Shown here: positions 53,388-62,624 of the stretch, piece by piece | Position numbering within the stretch: position 1 is the stretch's first letter | Layout of the letters: every line of letters begins with the position of its first letter | Assembly (NCBI RefSeq): GCF_003182485.1 | Contig: NZ_QGTX01000001.1 | Location: forward strand, 4,116,001 to 4,180,000 | DNA length: 64,000 bases | Direction: 5' to 3' | Origin: Geodermatophilus normandii | GTDB taxonomy: Bacteria; Actinomycetota; Actinomycetes; Mycobacteriales; Geodermatophilaceae | Program-made: the position numbers and the translations under genes | The notes under the pieces: model-generated | Databases searched by the model: none | Seen by the model: the letters and a program-made list of their open reading frames with translations, nothing else | Told to the model about the DNA's origin: nothing

Positions 53388-54014
53388 ATGAGAGACAGCG
53401 CGAGCCCCGACTACCGAGCCCGAAAACGAGAGCGTGAGAGGCAGCGGCGGGAACAGGAGCGCCGGCGCCGTCTACGAGCCGAGCAGCCGCCGGTCACCAG
53501 GGCCGCAAGGACGCCCGACGGTCAGGTGGTCGCTCGGGAGCGACGGGCGGCAGCGCGGACGTGTGGGTGGTGCAGTGGACCGATCACGCCGAGGAGCCGT
53601 GGACCGATCCCCAAGTGGTGTTCGGCTACTTGCAGGCACCGAGCCTGGGAGCAGACGCGGGCCACGACGTCGGACCGAACAACAGTCCAGGTGGTCGAGC
53701 GGCCGATACAGTTCCGCGTCCCCCTAGCCCCGACGCGGCGAGTCTGGCTAAGGCTTAAGGCCAGTCATACTCCTCATCATCTCCTGGGGCGATCGCAAGG
53801 CTGCTCAAATATGCCCGGCAACGAGCGCGTCCTCTATTTCCCTTTGGCGGAATTGATAACTGGCACCAGTCGAACGCAGGATTCCCACCGCGGTTGCCCA
53901 CCGCAGAAAGGGAACGAATCGAATTGGTATACGGGTCCAGCGCGCCCAAAGAAGGATGCAAGCAAGGAAGTACCTGACGGAGGCAACGGAACCCCACGCC
54001 ATGCCATAGATTAG
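53388..54014 (+). CDS. Small zinc-finger protein, C-terminus probably aberrant
   Basis: 208 residues as read. The N-terminal 45 residues are very basic (KRERERQRREQERRRRLRAE); then CGWCSGPITPRSRGPIPKWC and SATCRHRAWEQ form the Cys4 finger found in many actinomycete DNA-associated small proteins, followed by VQVVERPIQFRV. The last 70 residues overlap the convergent NACHT gene by 210 bases and look random, so the gene is probably cut or frameshifted after about residue 130. Confidence 0.5.
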   Translation: MRDSASPDYRARKRERERQRREQERRRRLRAEQPPVTRAARTPDGQVVARERRAAARTCGWCSGPITPRSRGPIPKWCSATCRHRAWEQTRATTSDRTTVQVVERPIQFRVPLAPTRRVWLRLKASHTPHHLLGRSQGCSNMPGNERVLYFPLAELITGTSRTQDSHRGCPPQKGNESNWYTGPARPKKDASKEVPDGGNGTPRHAID

Positions 54015-55913
54015 CATGGCGCCGAGCGACACGAGCGCACCGAATTGCGGGCCAATAGCCACCGTTCCGCCAGCACCTCCGACCAGGATGAAGGGCACAC
54101 CGCGAAGGAGTCCGTAGGCCGCATCATTGACAACCACGGCCGCTGGCTCATAAGCCTGCGACTGCTTCCTGCTCGCTGCGAGCCCTATGCCGAAACACAT
54201 CGCCAGTATTCCGCCAGCCACGCCGCCTACGACGAGACTCCGAACGGACCCCAACGACAACCCGCTCCGTACACCCACTGCTTGACCGACCAGCAGGCCA
54301 ACCACAACACCCACCAGACTGCAAACCAGAATCAGTGAGAGTGCGCCCAATCTCGCTAGTCCGCGCAGGCTGACAGAATGGGCTTGTGGATCCTTCGACG
54401 AGCAACGCAACATGGTAACGAACACCGCGCCCATCAAACCCACAACTACGACCACCGCGGCAAGCGAAAAGGCTGCATCAAGGTGCGGGTATGCCCTTAT
54501 GTAGTCTTCGACGGCTGCGACCGACCAGATCCTGGGGCCGTCAACAGCCAAATATATTGCAACTAGACCACTGACACACGCAAGGGCGCCGACTCCCTGG
54601 TGTGCAACTCGAGTCCACCTTTCGTGCGCAAGCCACCACCTGTCGAGGCGAAGGTCACTCGGCTTTCCTAGGGCACGCTGCGCAGCCAAATGTTGCGCCA
54701 TGAATCGAAGCGTGCTTAGGACAACCGCCGCGTCCCGAGGTTGCCCTCGGCGCACTGCATTCAAATGCAGCACCCCTGGCAAAAAGTAGCGCACCAGTTC
54801 ACGATGGACATCGGATTTGGCGCGCACTATTACGGGAGCACCCGGCGCTGAAGCTAGAAAGAGATTATCGGGACGACGACCCGATTTGGCGGCTATCAGC
54901 GCGAGTGAAATGTGCCACGGCGTGACGAGACACTCGGCCAATCGTGCCTGAGCGATCGGACCATGAATACCTGCGAGGACGTCGCATACTCGGTGCCAAT
55001 CAAATTCTTCCGCAGCGGACTCGTGCCGACGCTGAATATAGGCAACCGCGTCCGTCGGAGAGACTTGCTCCATCTCTACAACGGTGGCATCGCGCACTTG
55101 CAGACCGAGAGCGGAATAGACGCTTGAGCGACATGTCACCACAAACGTCGCCGGCACGCCTTCTAGAAAGTAGCTATTGAGGCGCGCGACCACTGCAGCC
55201 GCCCGTTCGTACGCGGTCCCTTCTCCATCAAGTTCGTCTAAGCCATCCACAACAGGGATCACCTTGTGCCGCTCAACCAGCTCCTTGGCGGTTCTCTTAT
55301 CGACGCCTCCCTGCGCTATCAAGGCGTCAACCATCCAGGAATCGATTGAAGCTTCCCCATTGAAGCTTGTTGCGGGCAGCCATACCGGGATTGGACTACC
55401 CGGCGCCCGACCTCGATTCAGATCTACCACTAATTGCAACGCAAGAGTAGTCTTCCCTGATCCGCGCGCGCCGACGACAACTAGGCGTCGAGGGTTAAGG
55501 CTTGCGAAGTAGGTGCTTATGTTCTCGGCCTCGCCGGCGAGTGCACCTCCGGCGGCTTGGTACTGAAGGACCTGTCGCGAGAAGCGCAGGTTAATACGGG
55601 CTCCCTCTTGGTCTGTGTCAATCGCCACCATGCGCGAAAGTTCATTGCCCCGCTCCATACCAAAACGTGTAGCTAGCTCGTCGAGGGTCGCACTCAAGCG
55701 CGCGGTACGCGCGTCGGCGCGTTCAAAGCGACGGGAGACTAATGCCTCGAGAGCAATACCCCCAACCACGAGGGCAAAAATGTTCGCCCATCCTACAAGA
55801 TCATCGAACCACTCCTCTCCACCGAACATCTGGGCTCCGGCCAGATAGACGGCTACGACCAATAAGCTGAGCGCTACCAACCACCCGATGAGCGCTCGTC
55901 GAGGGCGGTTCAT
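53805..55913 (-). CDS. Membrane-anchored NACHT NTPase
   Basis: 702 residues. Two N-terminal membrane helices (IGWLVALSLLVVAVYLAGAQ; WANIFALVVGGIALEALVS), then a NACHT domain: Walker A VVVGARGSGKTTLALQL (148-156), Walker B VIPVVDGLDELDGEG (218-229), sensor VVTCRSSVYSALG. The C-terminal third has at least six more helices (GVGALACVSGLVAIYLAVD; AAVVVVVGLMGAVFVTML; LLVGQAVG) and ends STGASYQFRQREIEDAL. NACHT proteins with membrane ends are widespread in actinomycetes; some bacterial NACHTs are anti-phage. No leucine-rich or other sensor is seen. ATG at 55913, GGAAG upstream. Confidence 0.85.
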   Translation of the reverse strand: MNRPRRALIGWLVALSLLVVAVYLAGAQMFGGEEWFDDLVGWANIFALVVGGIALEALVSRRFERADARTARLSATLDELATRFGMERGNELSRMVAIDTDQEGARINLRFSRQVLQYQAAGGALAGEAENISTYFASLNPRRLVVVGARGSGKTTLALQLVVDLNRGRAPGSPIPVWLPATSFNGEASIDSWMVDALIAQGGVDKRTAKELVERHKVIPVVDGLDELDGEGTAYERAAAVVARLNSYFLEGVPATFVVTCRSSVYSALGLQVRDATVVEMEQVSPTDAVAYIQRRHESAAEEFDWHRVCDVLAGIHGPIAQARLAECLVTPWHISLALIAAKSGRRPDNLFLASAPGAPVIVRAKSDVHRELVRYFLPGVLHLNAVRRGQPRDAAVVLSTLRFMAQHLAAQRALGKPSDLRLDRWWLAHERWTRVAHQGVGALACVSGLVAIYLAVDGPRIWSVAAVEDYIRAYPHLDAAFSLAAVVVVVGLMGAVFVTMLRCSSKDPQAHSVSLRGLARLGALSLILVCSLVGVVVGLLVGQAVGVRSGLSLGSVRSLVVGGVAGGILAMCFGIGLAASRKQSQAYEPAAVVVNDAAYGLLRGVPFILVGGAGGTVAIGPQFGALVSLGAMLIYGMAWGSVASVRYFLACILLWARWTRIPIRFVPFLRWATAVGILRSTGASYQFRQREIEDALVAGHI

Positions 55914-55940
55914 GGGACGCTTCCGCAAAAGGGACCGTCG

Positions 55941-56387
55941 TTACCGACAGCGAGCAAGGTCCAATCCTCCACGAGAGCTGGCCGTCACGTAGACTTCGGA
56001 GATATACCCAAGGTGCCCACTGGCGCTTACGACGCCATACCACAAGTTGGATGTGACCCTGTTAGGATTCCGTCGGGCGCTTAGGGATGCAAGGTTCATG
56101 TTGGTCATGCTTGCTCCCTCCGCGAAGCAGACAGCATCAAGCCGTTCACCGTCCGACAATCGTGAACCGTTAAGCATGCATGACGGCTGCTGATCAGCAC
56201 AGTACGGCTCCAACCTCGTGGAGAGGTAAGCAGGCGTGTGATCCAGGACCAGCCCATCGCCGTTGACGACAACCCTGTTTTGCACCACTATCGTCGCCTT
56301 CTCTGCGGTTCCCGGTTGCGGCAAGATGGGATTGCGCCCTTGCATCGGATAAGCGGCCAGTACTGCAAGTGCGCCGAGAAAGAGCAC
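55941..56387 (-). CDS. Small exported SH3-like protein beside the NACHT gene
   Basis: 148 residues from GTG 56387; in-frame sequence extends about 15 codons more and would complete a membrane anchor (VASVAVAVLFLGALAVLAAY), so the true start may be an unusual codon upstream. The mature part has Cys-paired strands (YCADQQPSCML, VCFAEG) and NLWYGVVSASGHLGYISEVY, the SH3b-like end seen in actinomycete extracytoplasmic proteins. It lies just upstream of the NACHT gene in the same direction, so they are likely one operon. Confidence 0.6.
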   Translation of the reverse strand: MLFLGALAVLAAYPMQGRNPILPQPGTAEKATIVVQNRVVVNGDGLVLDHTPAYLSTRLEPYCADQQPSCMLNGSRLSDGERLDAVCFAEGASMTNMNLASLSARRNPNRVTSNLWYGVVSASGHLGYISEVYVTASSRGGLDLARCR

Positions 56388-56736
56388 CGCAACAGCGACG
56401 GAAGCAACGCGCCTGAACGTAGGGATCGCCTCCGCTAGAACGGGAGCCAGGAATGAGGCTCGAGCGAGCGTCGCAGATGGATGTCTTCAGCGGACTGCCT
56501 AGTGACGACAGTGTGCCAGATCGGAGCAACGCAAGGGTGGCAGCCCAACGGTCGGGCGGAGAGCCCTTGAGAGAAGGGCCGGCCGCGGTGTTGAGGGCCT
56601 TTGAACCCTTGCGTCTGATCCTCCAGCGCTCAAGAGGTCTACGAGGACCACCTCGGTTGACGCGACATGCGGCTACATCGAGACTGTTTGCCGAGCCTGG
56701 TTAGCCAACCATGTGCATCGACGACACGGGGGATCC

Positions 56737-57453
56737 ATGGCAATAAGAGGTGGCGCTGCTACAGGGGGCCCTACGCATCTCGCGATGATCATGGACGGTA
56801 ATGGGCGATGGGCAACCAGGCGCGGGCTCGAGCGAGTCGAAGGTCATTCGGCGGGTGAGGCTGCCATTCTTGCCGCTGTAGACGCCGCCCTGAGCTCGCA
56901 GGTGCCATGGCTGACCCTCTTTGCCTTCTCGACGGAGAATTGGAACCGGCCCGCGGCCGAGGTCGCTTTCCTGATGGACTTCAATCGGCGCGTCATAGAT
57001 GAGCACGGCGGGTCTTTTCATTCACGCGGCGTGCGCGTCCGCTACATGGGTCGCCCCGAACGGCGCATCCCGCAGGTATTACGCGAGGCGATGCATGACA
57101 TTGAGGAGCTCACGCGCGAGAACGACGCCATGACTCTTACGCTGGCCTTCAACTACGGGGGGCGAGACGAGATACGAGAAGCGGTTAGGAGAATACTTGA
57201 CGCTGGCCTATCGAGTTCGGAGATAACAGAGAGTACGATTGCACAGCACATGCAGTATCCTGACATGCCCGACATTGACATGCTTGTGAGGACCGCGGGC
57301 GAGCATCGGCTCTCCAACTTCGCTTTATGGCGTCTGGCATACGCCGAGATGGTCTTCTTGCCGACATTGTGGCCAGACGTAACCGAGTCGACTGTTCACG
57401 AGGCGATATCGGAGTATAGGCGTCGCGACCGGAGGTTCGGGTCGATAGCATGA
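56737..57453 (+). CDS. Cis-prenyltransferase (UppS-like), extra copy on the island
   Basis: 238 residues. HLAMIMDGNGRWATRRGLER (catalytic Asp and the DGNGRW motif), TLFAFSTENWNRP, LAFNYGGRDEI and RTAGEHRLSNFALWRLAYAE are all present and close to undecaprenyl diphosphate synthase. It would lengthen a prenyl diphosphate with cis bonds. Housekeeping uppS is usually linked to recO or cell-wall genes, so this island copy is an accessory paralogue, perhaps making a special carrier lipid. ATG at 56737 has GGGGGA just upstream; GTG 56713 is a weaker choice. Confidence 0.85.
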   Translation: MAIRGGAATGGPTHLAMIMDGNGRWATRRGLERVEGHSAGEAAILAAVDAALSSQVPWLTLFAFSTENWNRPAAEVAFLMDFNRRVIDEHGGSFHSRGVRVRYMGRPERRIPQVLREAMHDIEELTRENDAMTLTLAFNYGGRDEIREAVRRILDAGLSSSEITESTIAQHMQYPDMPDIDMLVRTAGEHRLSNFALWRLAYAEMVFLPTLWPDVTESTVHEAISEYRRRDRRFGSIA

Positions 57454-57689
57454 TCGCTCACTCTGGACGGACAGTGTGGGAGCCGGATGTCCCTGGATGT
57501 CCGGATTGGCCGCCGCAGGCCGAAGGAGCCGCTCGCTTATTCATCGATTCCATATTCGAGTCCGCGACCTTGCGGCATGGCGCCGGCAAGCCCACGGCGT
57601 TCCGTCGCGCCGTGCGCTCACCGCGACCAAGGTCTTGCCTCTGTCCGAACGATTGAGGCGGGACCGGAGGACTGCGCGCTATCGCTCAC

Positions 57690-58180
57690 TGCGTCCTCGT
57701 CCTGGCCTGCAGGAGGCTCCAGTCCGTGGAGGCGTAGCCCTGCGCCGGTCCGACGTCCTGCCCGGCGGCCGGATCCGCGTCAAGCGAGGCACCGGGCGAT
57801 TGCCCTGCCGAGGGCAGTCGCGGCCGTACTGGCTGAGTACCTAGATTAGCGCGTCGCCGCTGCTCCAGATGCGCTGCCGTCCAGCGCCAACTGCCGGGGC
57901 TACGTCGTCCACACAAACTGGGACGCGGTTCTTCGGCGCGCCGCTGACTCCATCGGCCTGCCGGCGGTCCGGCCACACGAGCTCCGCCACACCGGGGCCA
58001 CCCTGGCCGCTGCCACCGGCGCGATCACCAAGGAGCTCATGCGCCGACTCGGCCACTCCTCCGTGGCCGCCGCTCTGTCACCAGCCCGCCGCAGACGACC
58101 GCGACGCCGAGATCGCCCGAGCCCTCGACGCCATGCTGACCGCAGGACATGAGCCATCGAATGGGCGTTCCGGACCCACC
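57690..58180 (+). pseudogene. Decayed tyrosine recombinase
   Basis: ALRRSDVLPGGRIRVKR in one frame, then NWDAVLRRAADSIGLPAVRP followed by HELRHTGATLAAATGAITKE and LMRRLGHSSVAA in another, then HQPAADDRDAEIARALDAML in a third. Together they are the catalytic half of a serine-free tyrosine integrase (Arg...His-x-x-Arg...His), but frameshifts split it and the Tyr segment reads ALCHQ where LRYQ is expected. It lies 130 bases before the second tRNA relic, the normal place of an integrase. Confidence 0.75.
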
Positions 58181-58310
58181 ACGCCTGCAGGCTCAAGGCA
58201 TGGTGGGTCACGCATGGGTCACGCCAGACCGCTGGGTCACATGTCGGGCATCGGCCCTCCTCCGTAGGTCGAGGTGAGCCGCTGACCAGCGCCGACATGG
58301 TCGCAGCATC

Positions 58311-58483
58311 CCGCCTTCCAAGCTGGCCACGCCGGTTTTATCCCAAGTACCGGCGCCAAGCGTTCCCGTAGGTCATCTGGCCTGTTGCCTCTTCCAAAGA
58401 AGCTTTGGAAGAGCCTCCGAGCCGCCCGTGTGAACCCTTTCAGGGCTCCTGCTTTCGCTGCGTAGGTCATGGATAGGTGACGT
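58311..58483. repeat. tRNA-Gly 3'-half relic and flanking sequence, copy 2
   Basis: Decayed direct repeat of 46519-46692: GCCTTCCAAGC, GCCGGTT and ATCCC of the tRNA part are kept, the acceptor end is lost. A perfect 11-bp hairpin (58389-58399 with 58403-58413) stands where copy 1 has imperfect inverted repeats, and CGCTGCGTAGGTCATGGATA ends the block. Confidence 0.65.
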
Positions 58484-58977
58484 CGTCCGGCCCCGTACGG
58501 CCGGTGCAGATCCTCGTTTACCCCTCCGCGTGACCACAACTGGTCGCACCGCTAGCGCAAGACTCACCACGGTAACCACCTCCCCCATAGCCGCGACTCG
58601 CCAAGAGGCGCAGCACCGCGTCGTGCGAGGACTCTTTTGGTCCGGTCACGGGCAGGTCATCCACCTCGGCGGGCCGCGGCTCTGCGGCGGCCCGGGGCGC
58701 GGTCGGCGGAGGCCTGGGGCCTCGGGGACCAGCTGCCGCGGTGCTTGGTCGAGGGTCTAGGGCGGACTCATGACCGTCATGAGTAAGGCGCGGCAAGCCA
58801 AGGCCTGTCAACGACGCTGAGCCCACTGCAACCTCGACGCGACTGTCCATGGAGCCGCCCCAACGCTGACGACCACAGGCGCAACTCGACGCATCTGGCG
58901 GTCTCCGAACGCGAGGCCGGCCTCCCGTGTCAGGTTGCGGCACTGCGCTACGACCGCAAGACCTCCTAGCGGCACTG
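58484..58977. other. Non-coding stretch
   Basis: About 490 bases between the relic repeat and the Ntn-hydrolase stop with no supported gene, RNA or repeat. Confidence 0.4.
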
Positions 58978-59835
58978 CTAGGTCATCGACCGGATATCTC
59001 CTGCGGTTTCGGCCTTGAGTGCGGCGCTAGCGTGATCGCGAGGTGCGTCGGTGTCGATGAACGTGTAGTACGCCTTTTCGTAGTCAAGTAGTGGTCGACC
59101 TCCGTAGGTCGCTACCGCTTGACCGTCCTCGTGCTCGCGCCAGAGGACGCCAAAGGTCTGCGAATTCATATGTCGGTAAATCTTCACGACTTGAGGCGCT
59201 CCGCCAATGGTGTGGTGTTGCCCCGACCGGATCAAATCTCTCAAGACCTCGAGCGGTTCCATGTCCAACGAGGTTGCCTCGGACGCCTTGAGTCGCTGCC
59301 TTAACACACCCCCGCCCAAGCCGCCAAGGTCCCCAAGAGCTGTCCATCGCAGGGTTGATTTTCGCCCCGCTGCATCCTTTGCGATGCGTAGGGGAATGCG
59401 TTCATACACGCGCTTCTTTGGGTTATAGACATATGTCCACGCCCGGAATTCGCTATAGCGCCACGAGTAGCCCGCCAACAGCAACTGTGTCTGCGACTTT
59501 TCTAGAGCCACGGAGTCACGCAGGAAACGCTCGACATCCCTCTTGTCCAACATCTGGTTCAAGATGTTGCGCACCAAATCCGAAGTGTCCGCGATGTCAT
59601 ATCGGCGTTCACGTTGTGCAGGGTTCGACTGGACAGCCTTCGAAATTTGAAGCAGCGCAGGGTAGGCGATGGCCGTGGATCCACAGAAGGCCATCACCGC
59701 GTCAGTTCTCGGAAGTTGCAGGATCTTGGGACACGCGTCCCACGTCGCACCGTCTCCGCTTAGACGACTATCCGAGGCGACTACAAACTCCTGAATCTCT
59801 CCGACGTTCCTGAGCCAGGCAAAGACGAGCGTCAC
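58978..59835 (-). CDS. Proteasome/HslV-like Ntn hydrolase
   Basis: 285 residues from GTG 59835. The start M-T-LVFAWLRNVGEIQEF puts Thr second, so removal of Met would expose a Thr nucleophile as in HslV. VVASDSRLSGDG (Asp about 21), CPKILQL (Lys about 36) and VMAFCGSTAIAYPALLQI follow the order and spacing of the Thr1-Asp17-Lys33 and Gly-rich block of proteasome-type enzymes. The C-terminal 160 residues are not from that fold (ILNQMLDKRDVERFLRDSVA, IGGAPQVVKIYRHMNSQTFG). An in-frame ATG at 59910 would give an N-terminal extension and need processing. No partner ATPase is adjacent. The family name is by pattern, not by search. Confidence 0.6.
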   Translation of the reverse strand: MTLVFAWLRNVGEIQEFVVASDSRLSGDGATWDACPKILQLPRTDAVMAFCGSTAIAYPALLQISKAVQSNPAQRERRYDIADTSDLVRNILNQMLDKRDVERFLRDSVALEKSQTQLLLAGYSWRYSEFRAWTYVYNPKKRVYERIPLRIAKDAAGRKSTLRWTALGDLGGLGGGVLRQRLKASEATSLDMEPLEVLRDLIRSGQHHTIGGAPQVVKIYRHMNSQTFGVLWREHEDGQAVATYGGRPLLDYEKAYYTFIDTDAPRDHASAALKAETAGDIRSMT

Positions 59836-60150
59836 AGACCCGACAGAATCACATGCCGCAGCAAAGTGCCAGCGACAGGCCGTGGCGAGGTCAACGATTC
59901 TTTTCGACATCCCTGGAGAGGGAGGCCCCTCTAGGGCGTGACTCGTCAACTGCTGCCCGCTGAGAGGCGATGGTGGCTCAATGAAGTACTTAATCCCCGA
60001 CACGACCCAACTACTGGCAGCCGCGGCAGCCTGAGGGCGGTGGACGTGAGGTCGGCAAACGGGATACGGCTTCACGGCCTCGGTCAACTGCGTGACGGGG
60101 CTTCCAGTCCCGACCCCTGCTTTTCGCTCGAGCCCGACTCCCACGCCCAA

Positions 60151-60440
60151 CGCGGTCTCAGCCTAGGCCGCACCCCCAGCTGGACATAGGGGCCCATCTC
60201 GGCGACGGAGACGGCGGCGATCAAGGCATGGTGTCTTCACCCGCGAGACTGAGCCCCACGTGCACGTCGTTGCTGTCTCGATCTACTCGTCACAACGAGT
60301 CGCTGGCCCGACAGTGCATGAGGTGTGTCGCCTCAGGATCCTGGATGCTCCAGTGGCGCTGAATCGGCGGCCTCGGTCAGGCGAAGCAGCCAGTGCCGAG
60401 GTCTCAGGAGACGTGCGAGCGAGGCAGCCCCACGGCTGGC
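60151..60440. other. Non-coding gap
   Basis: About 290 bases, plus 315 bases up to the likely start of the Ntn-hydrolase gene at 59835. Nothing else is seen. Confidence 0.35.
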
Positions 60441-61207
60441 TCAGGAGCGACGAACGGAGCGCTGCAACAGGTCGTCGTCCGCCGCTGCCGCCAGCCGAGC
60501 CACCTGATCGCGGTGCAGCGTCTGCGGTCGGCCGATGAGCCAGTCGGCCAAGTGCTCCCCCTCGACGTAGGTCACCCCACCGGCGCTCTCGACACGCTGC
60601 GGCAACCGAGCCCACACCACGACCACTGGTTCGGGTTGAGGGACGGCCAGGCCGCTCCGTGATGCAAGGGCACGGGCTATTGCAGTTCCGGCGCGTGTCT
60701 GCCTTCCACGCTGTCCACGGGCGGTCCACGCCGCGTCCGGGTTGTCCCTCGGCGTGATCGTGGCTCCGGCGTCATCGACGCTCACCACGCCGCTCCACGC
60801 CTTGCTGTCGAGCACGAAGACTCCCCGGGGCCGACGACCATGTGGTCGACGTTGCCGGCGCCGGGCCAGTCGAGGTCGTGCAGCACGTGCCAGCCGCAAC
60901 GCACCAGCGGCCTCAGCACCCGTTCGGTGCTCCGCTCGCCCTCAGCTCCGCTGTTCCAGCTCTCGATGTGCTGCGGCGGCGTCCTCCAGGCGATGACGAA
61001 GAGCGCCAGGCCCGCACCGAGCACAACACCACCGTTCCAACGCAGCCAGCCGTCCAAGAACGCGCTGAGGGCGATCGCCGCAACCAGGAAGGGCGACACG
61101 ATCAGGAGCAACGGTCCGAGGACCCGGCGCCGCCAACGACGGCGCAGTCGCCGGTAGTGCTGCGCGGCGTACCGGCCGGCTCGTGACGAGCGCTTCCACG
61201 AGCCCAC
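60441..61207 (-). pseudogene. NERD nuclease-domain membrane protein, one-base frameshift
   Basis: From GTG 61207: a basic start, two membrane helices (VLGPLLLIVSPFLVAAIALS; GGVVLGAGLALFVIAW), then the NERD core GAEGERSTERVLRPLVRCGW, HVLHDLDWPGAGNVDHMVVG. At about 60,825 the frame shifts after VVGP; the next frame continues RGVFVLDSKAWSGVVSVDD to the stop at 60441. One G added to a CCCCGGGG run would join them. NERD domains resemble restriction nucleases (Asp...Asp-x-Lys). Either dead or a base-call error. Confidence 0.78.
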
Positions 61208-61478
61208 GACGTCACCATCGGCCGAGCCGCGCCCAACAAGAGCCGACTGACCTGCTGCCTCACCACTGCAGGGGAACTGGAGATCTTCTCCAGTGCCGTC
61301 GGCAGGCTGGGCCGACGGCTCCAGCCTGCCGACGGCCACGGTGCCCGGCCCGCCTATCCACAGGCGCGGTCCGCTCCACAGATTCCGCAGCAAGGCACCC
61401 AACCCCTGCGGCCGCGCAGTAGCCCGGGGTGCGGCGGCCGGGAGACCCCGCCCGCTCAGTCCCGCGCGAGGAGACGGC

Positions 61479-62585
61479 ATGGCCAGCATCTCGAGGCGAC
61501 CCAACGGCACCTGGCAGGCCCGCTACCGCGCCGCCCCCGGCGGCCCGCAGCGGTCCCGCGTCTTCACGCGGAAGGTCGATGCCCAGCGCTGGCTCGACGA
61601 GGTCCGCGCCAGCATCGTCACCGGTCAGTACGTCGATCCTCGCGCCGGCCGGCAGACCGTCCGCGAGTACGCCGAGCAGTGGCGGGCCGCCCAGGTGCAC
61701 CGGCCGACCACGGCCGCCCACGTGGAGACGATGCTCCGCCGGCACGTCTACCCGAGCCTCGGCGACAAGCAGCTGTCCGCCGTCCTCCCGAGCGACGTGC
61801 AGGCCCTCGTCAAGCGCCTGTCCAAGACGCTCGCGCCTGGCACGGTCGGCGTCGTCCACCGCATCCTGTCCGCCGTCTTCAAGGCCGCCGTCCGGGACCG
61901 CCGCATCATCGCGTCGCCGTGCACGGGGACGCGGCTGCCCAAGGTCCATAAGCAGCGCATCGAGCCGCTGTCCATCGAGGCAGTCCGCGCGCTCACCGAC
62001 GCCGTCCCCGAGCGCTACCGGGCGCTAGTCACCCTGGCCGCCGGCACGGGTCTGCGTCAGGGCGAGGCCCTCGGGCTGACCGTCGACCGGATCGACTTCC
62101 TCCGTCGGCAGCTGACGGTCGACCGCCAACTGGTCACCATGCCCGACCGCCCGCCCTACCTGGCACCGCCCAAGACCCAGGCCTCGGTCCGGGTGGTGCC
62201 TCTTCCCCAGGTCGTCGTCGACGCCCTCGCTGCCCACCTCAAGCAGTGGCAGAGCGACGGCTTCGTCTTCACGACCGACCTCGGCAACCCGATCCGCCGG
62301 ACGGCCTTCTCCGCCACGGTGTGGCGCCCGGCCGTCAAGACAGCCGGCCTGGACGACACCGTGACCTTCCACGGTCTCCGGCACTTCTACGCCAGCCTGC
62401 TCATCCGGCACGGCGAGTCGGTGAAGACCGTCCAGGCCCGGCTTGGTCACGCGAGCGCCTCCGAGACCCTTGACACCTACAGCCACCTTTGGCCGGACTC
62501 CGACGACCGGACGCGCGCAGCGGTGGACGCCGTGCTGGCTCCGCATGACGAGCCGCCAGGGAGAACCACTCACTTGCGCCCCTGA
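61479..62585 (+). CDS. Tyrosine recombinase (integrase) of the island
   Basis: 368 residues. An AP2-like arm-binding start (SISRRPNGTWQARYRAAPGG), SAM-like core-binding domain (TVREYAEQWRAAQVHRPTTA), and catalytic domain with Arg in AAGTGLRQGEALGL (about 193), His-x-x-Arg in TFHGLRHFYASLLI (about 297-300), His in ARLGHASASETLD and Tyr in TYSHLWPDS (about 333). All six usual catalytic positions are there. ATG at 61479 has GAGGAGA; longer frames run through the divergent NERD region. It lies 0.9 kb from the right attachment site. Confidence 0.92.
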   Translation: MASISRRPNGTWQARYRAAPGGPQRSRVFTRKVDAQRWLDEVRASIVTGQYVDPRAGRQTVREYAEQWRAAQVHRPTTAAHVETMLRRHVYPSLGDKQLSAVLPSDVQALVKRLSKTLAPGTVGVVHRILSAVFKAAVRDRRIIASPCTGTRLPKVHKQRIEPLSIEAVRALTDAVPERYRALVTLAAGTGLRQGEALGLTVDRIDFLRRQLTVDRQLVTMPDRPPYLAPPKTQASVRVVPLPQVVVDALAAHLKQWQSDGFVFTTDLGNPIRRTAFSATVWRPAVKTAGLDDTVTFHGLRHFYASLLIRHGESVKTVQARLGHASASETLDTYSHLWPDSDDRTRAAVDAVLAPHDEPPGRTTHLRP

Positions 62586-62624
62586 GATCAGTCGGCTGGG
62601 ACGAGGGGCCCGTCCCCGGACTCG

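Noticed and set aside
56453-56704. 83-residue plus-strand gene between SH3-like protein and prenyltransferase
   Set aside because: No ribosome site and no recognisable protein content; it is more likely the shared promoter region.
58518-58943. 141-residue minus-strand gene
   Set aside because: Pro/Arg/Gly-rich without motifs and without a start signal, in a region otherwise made of relics.
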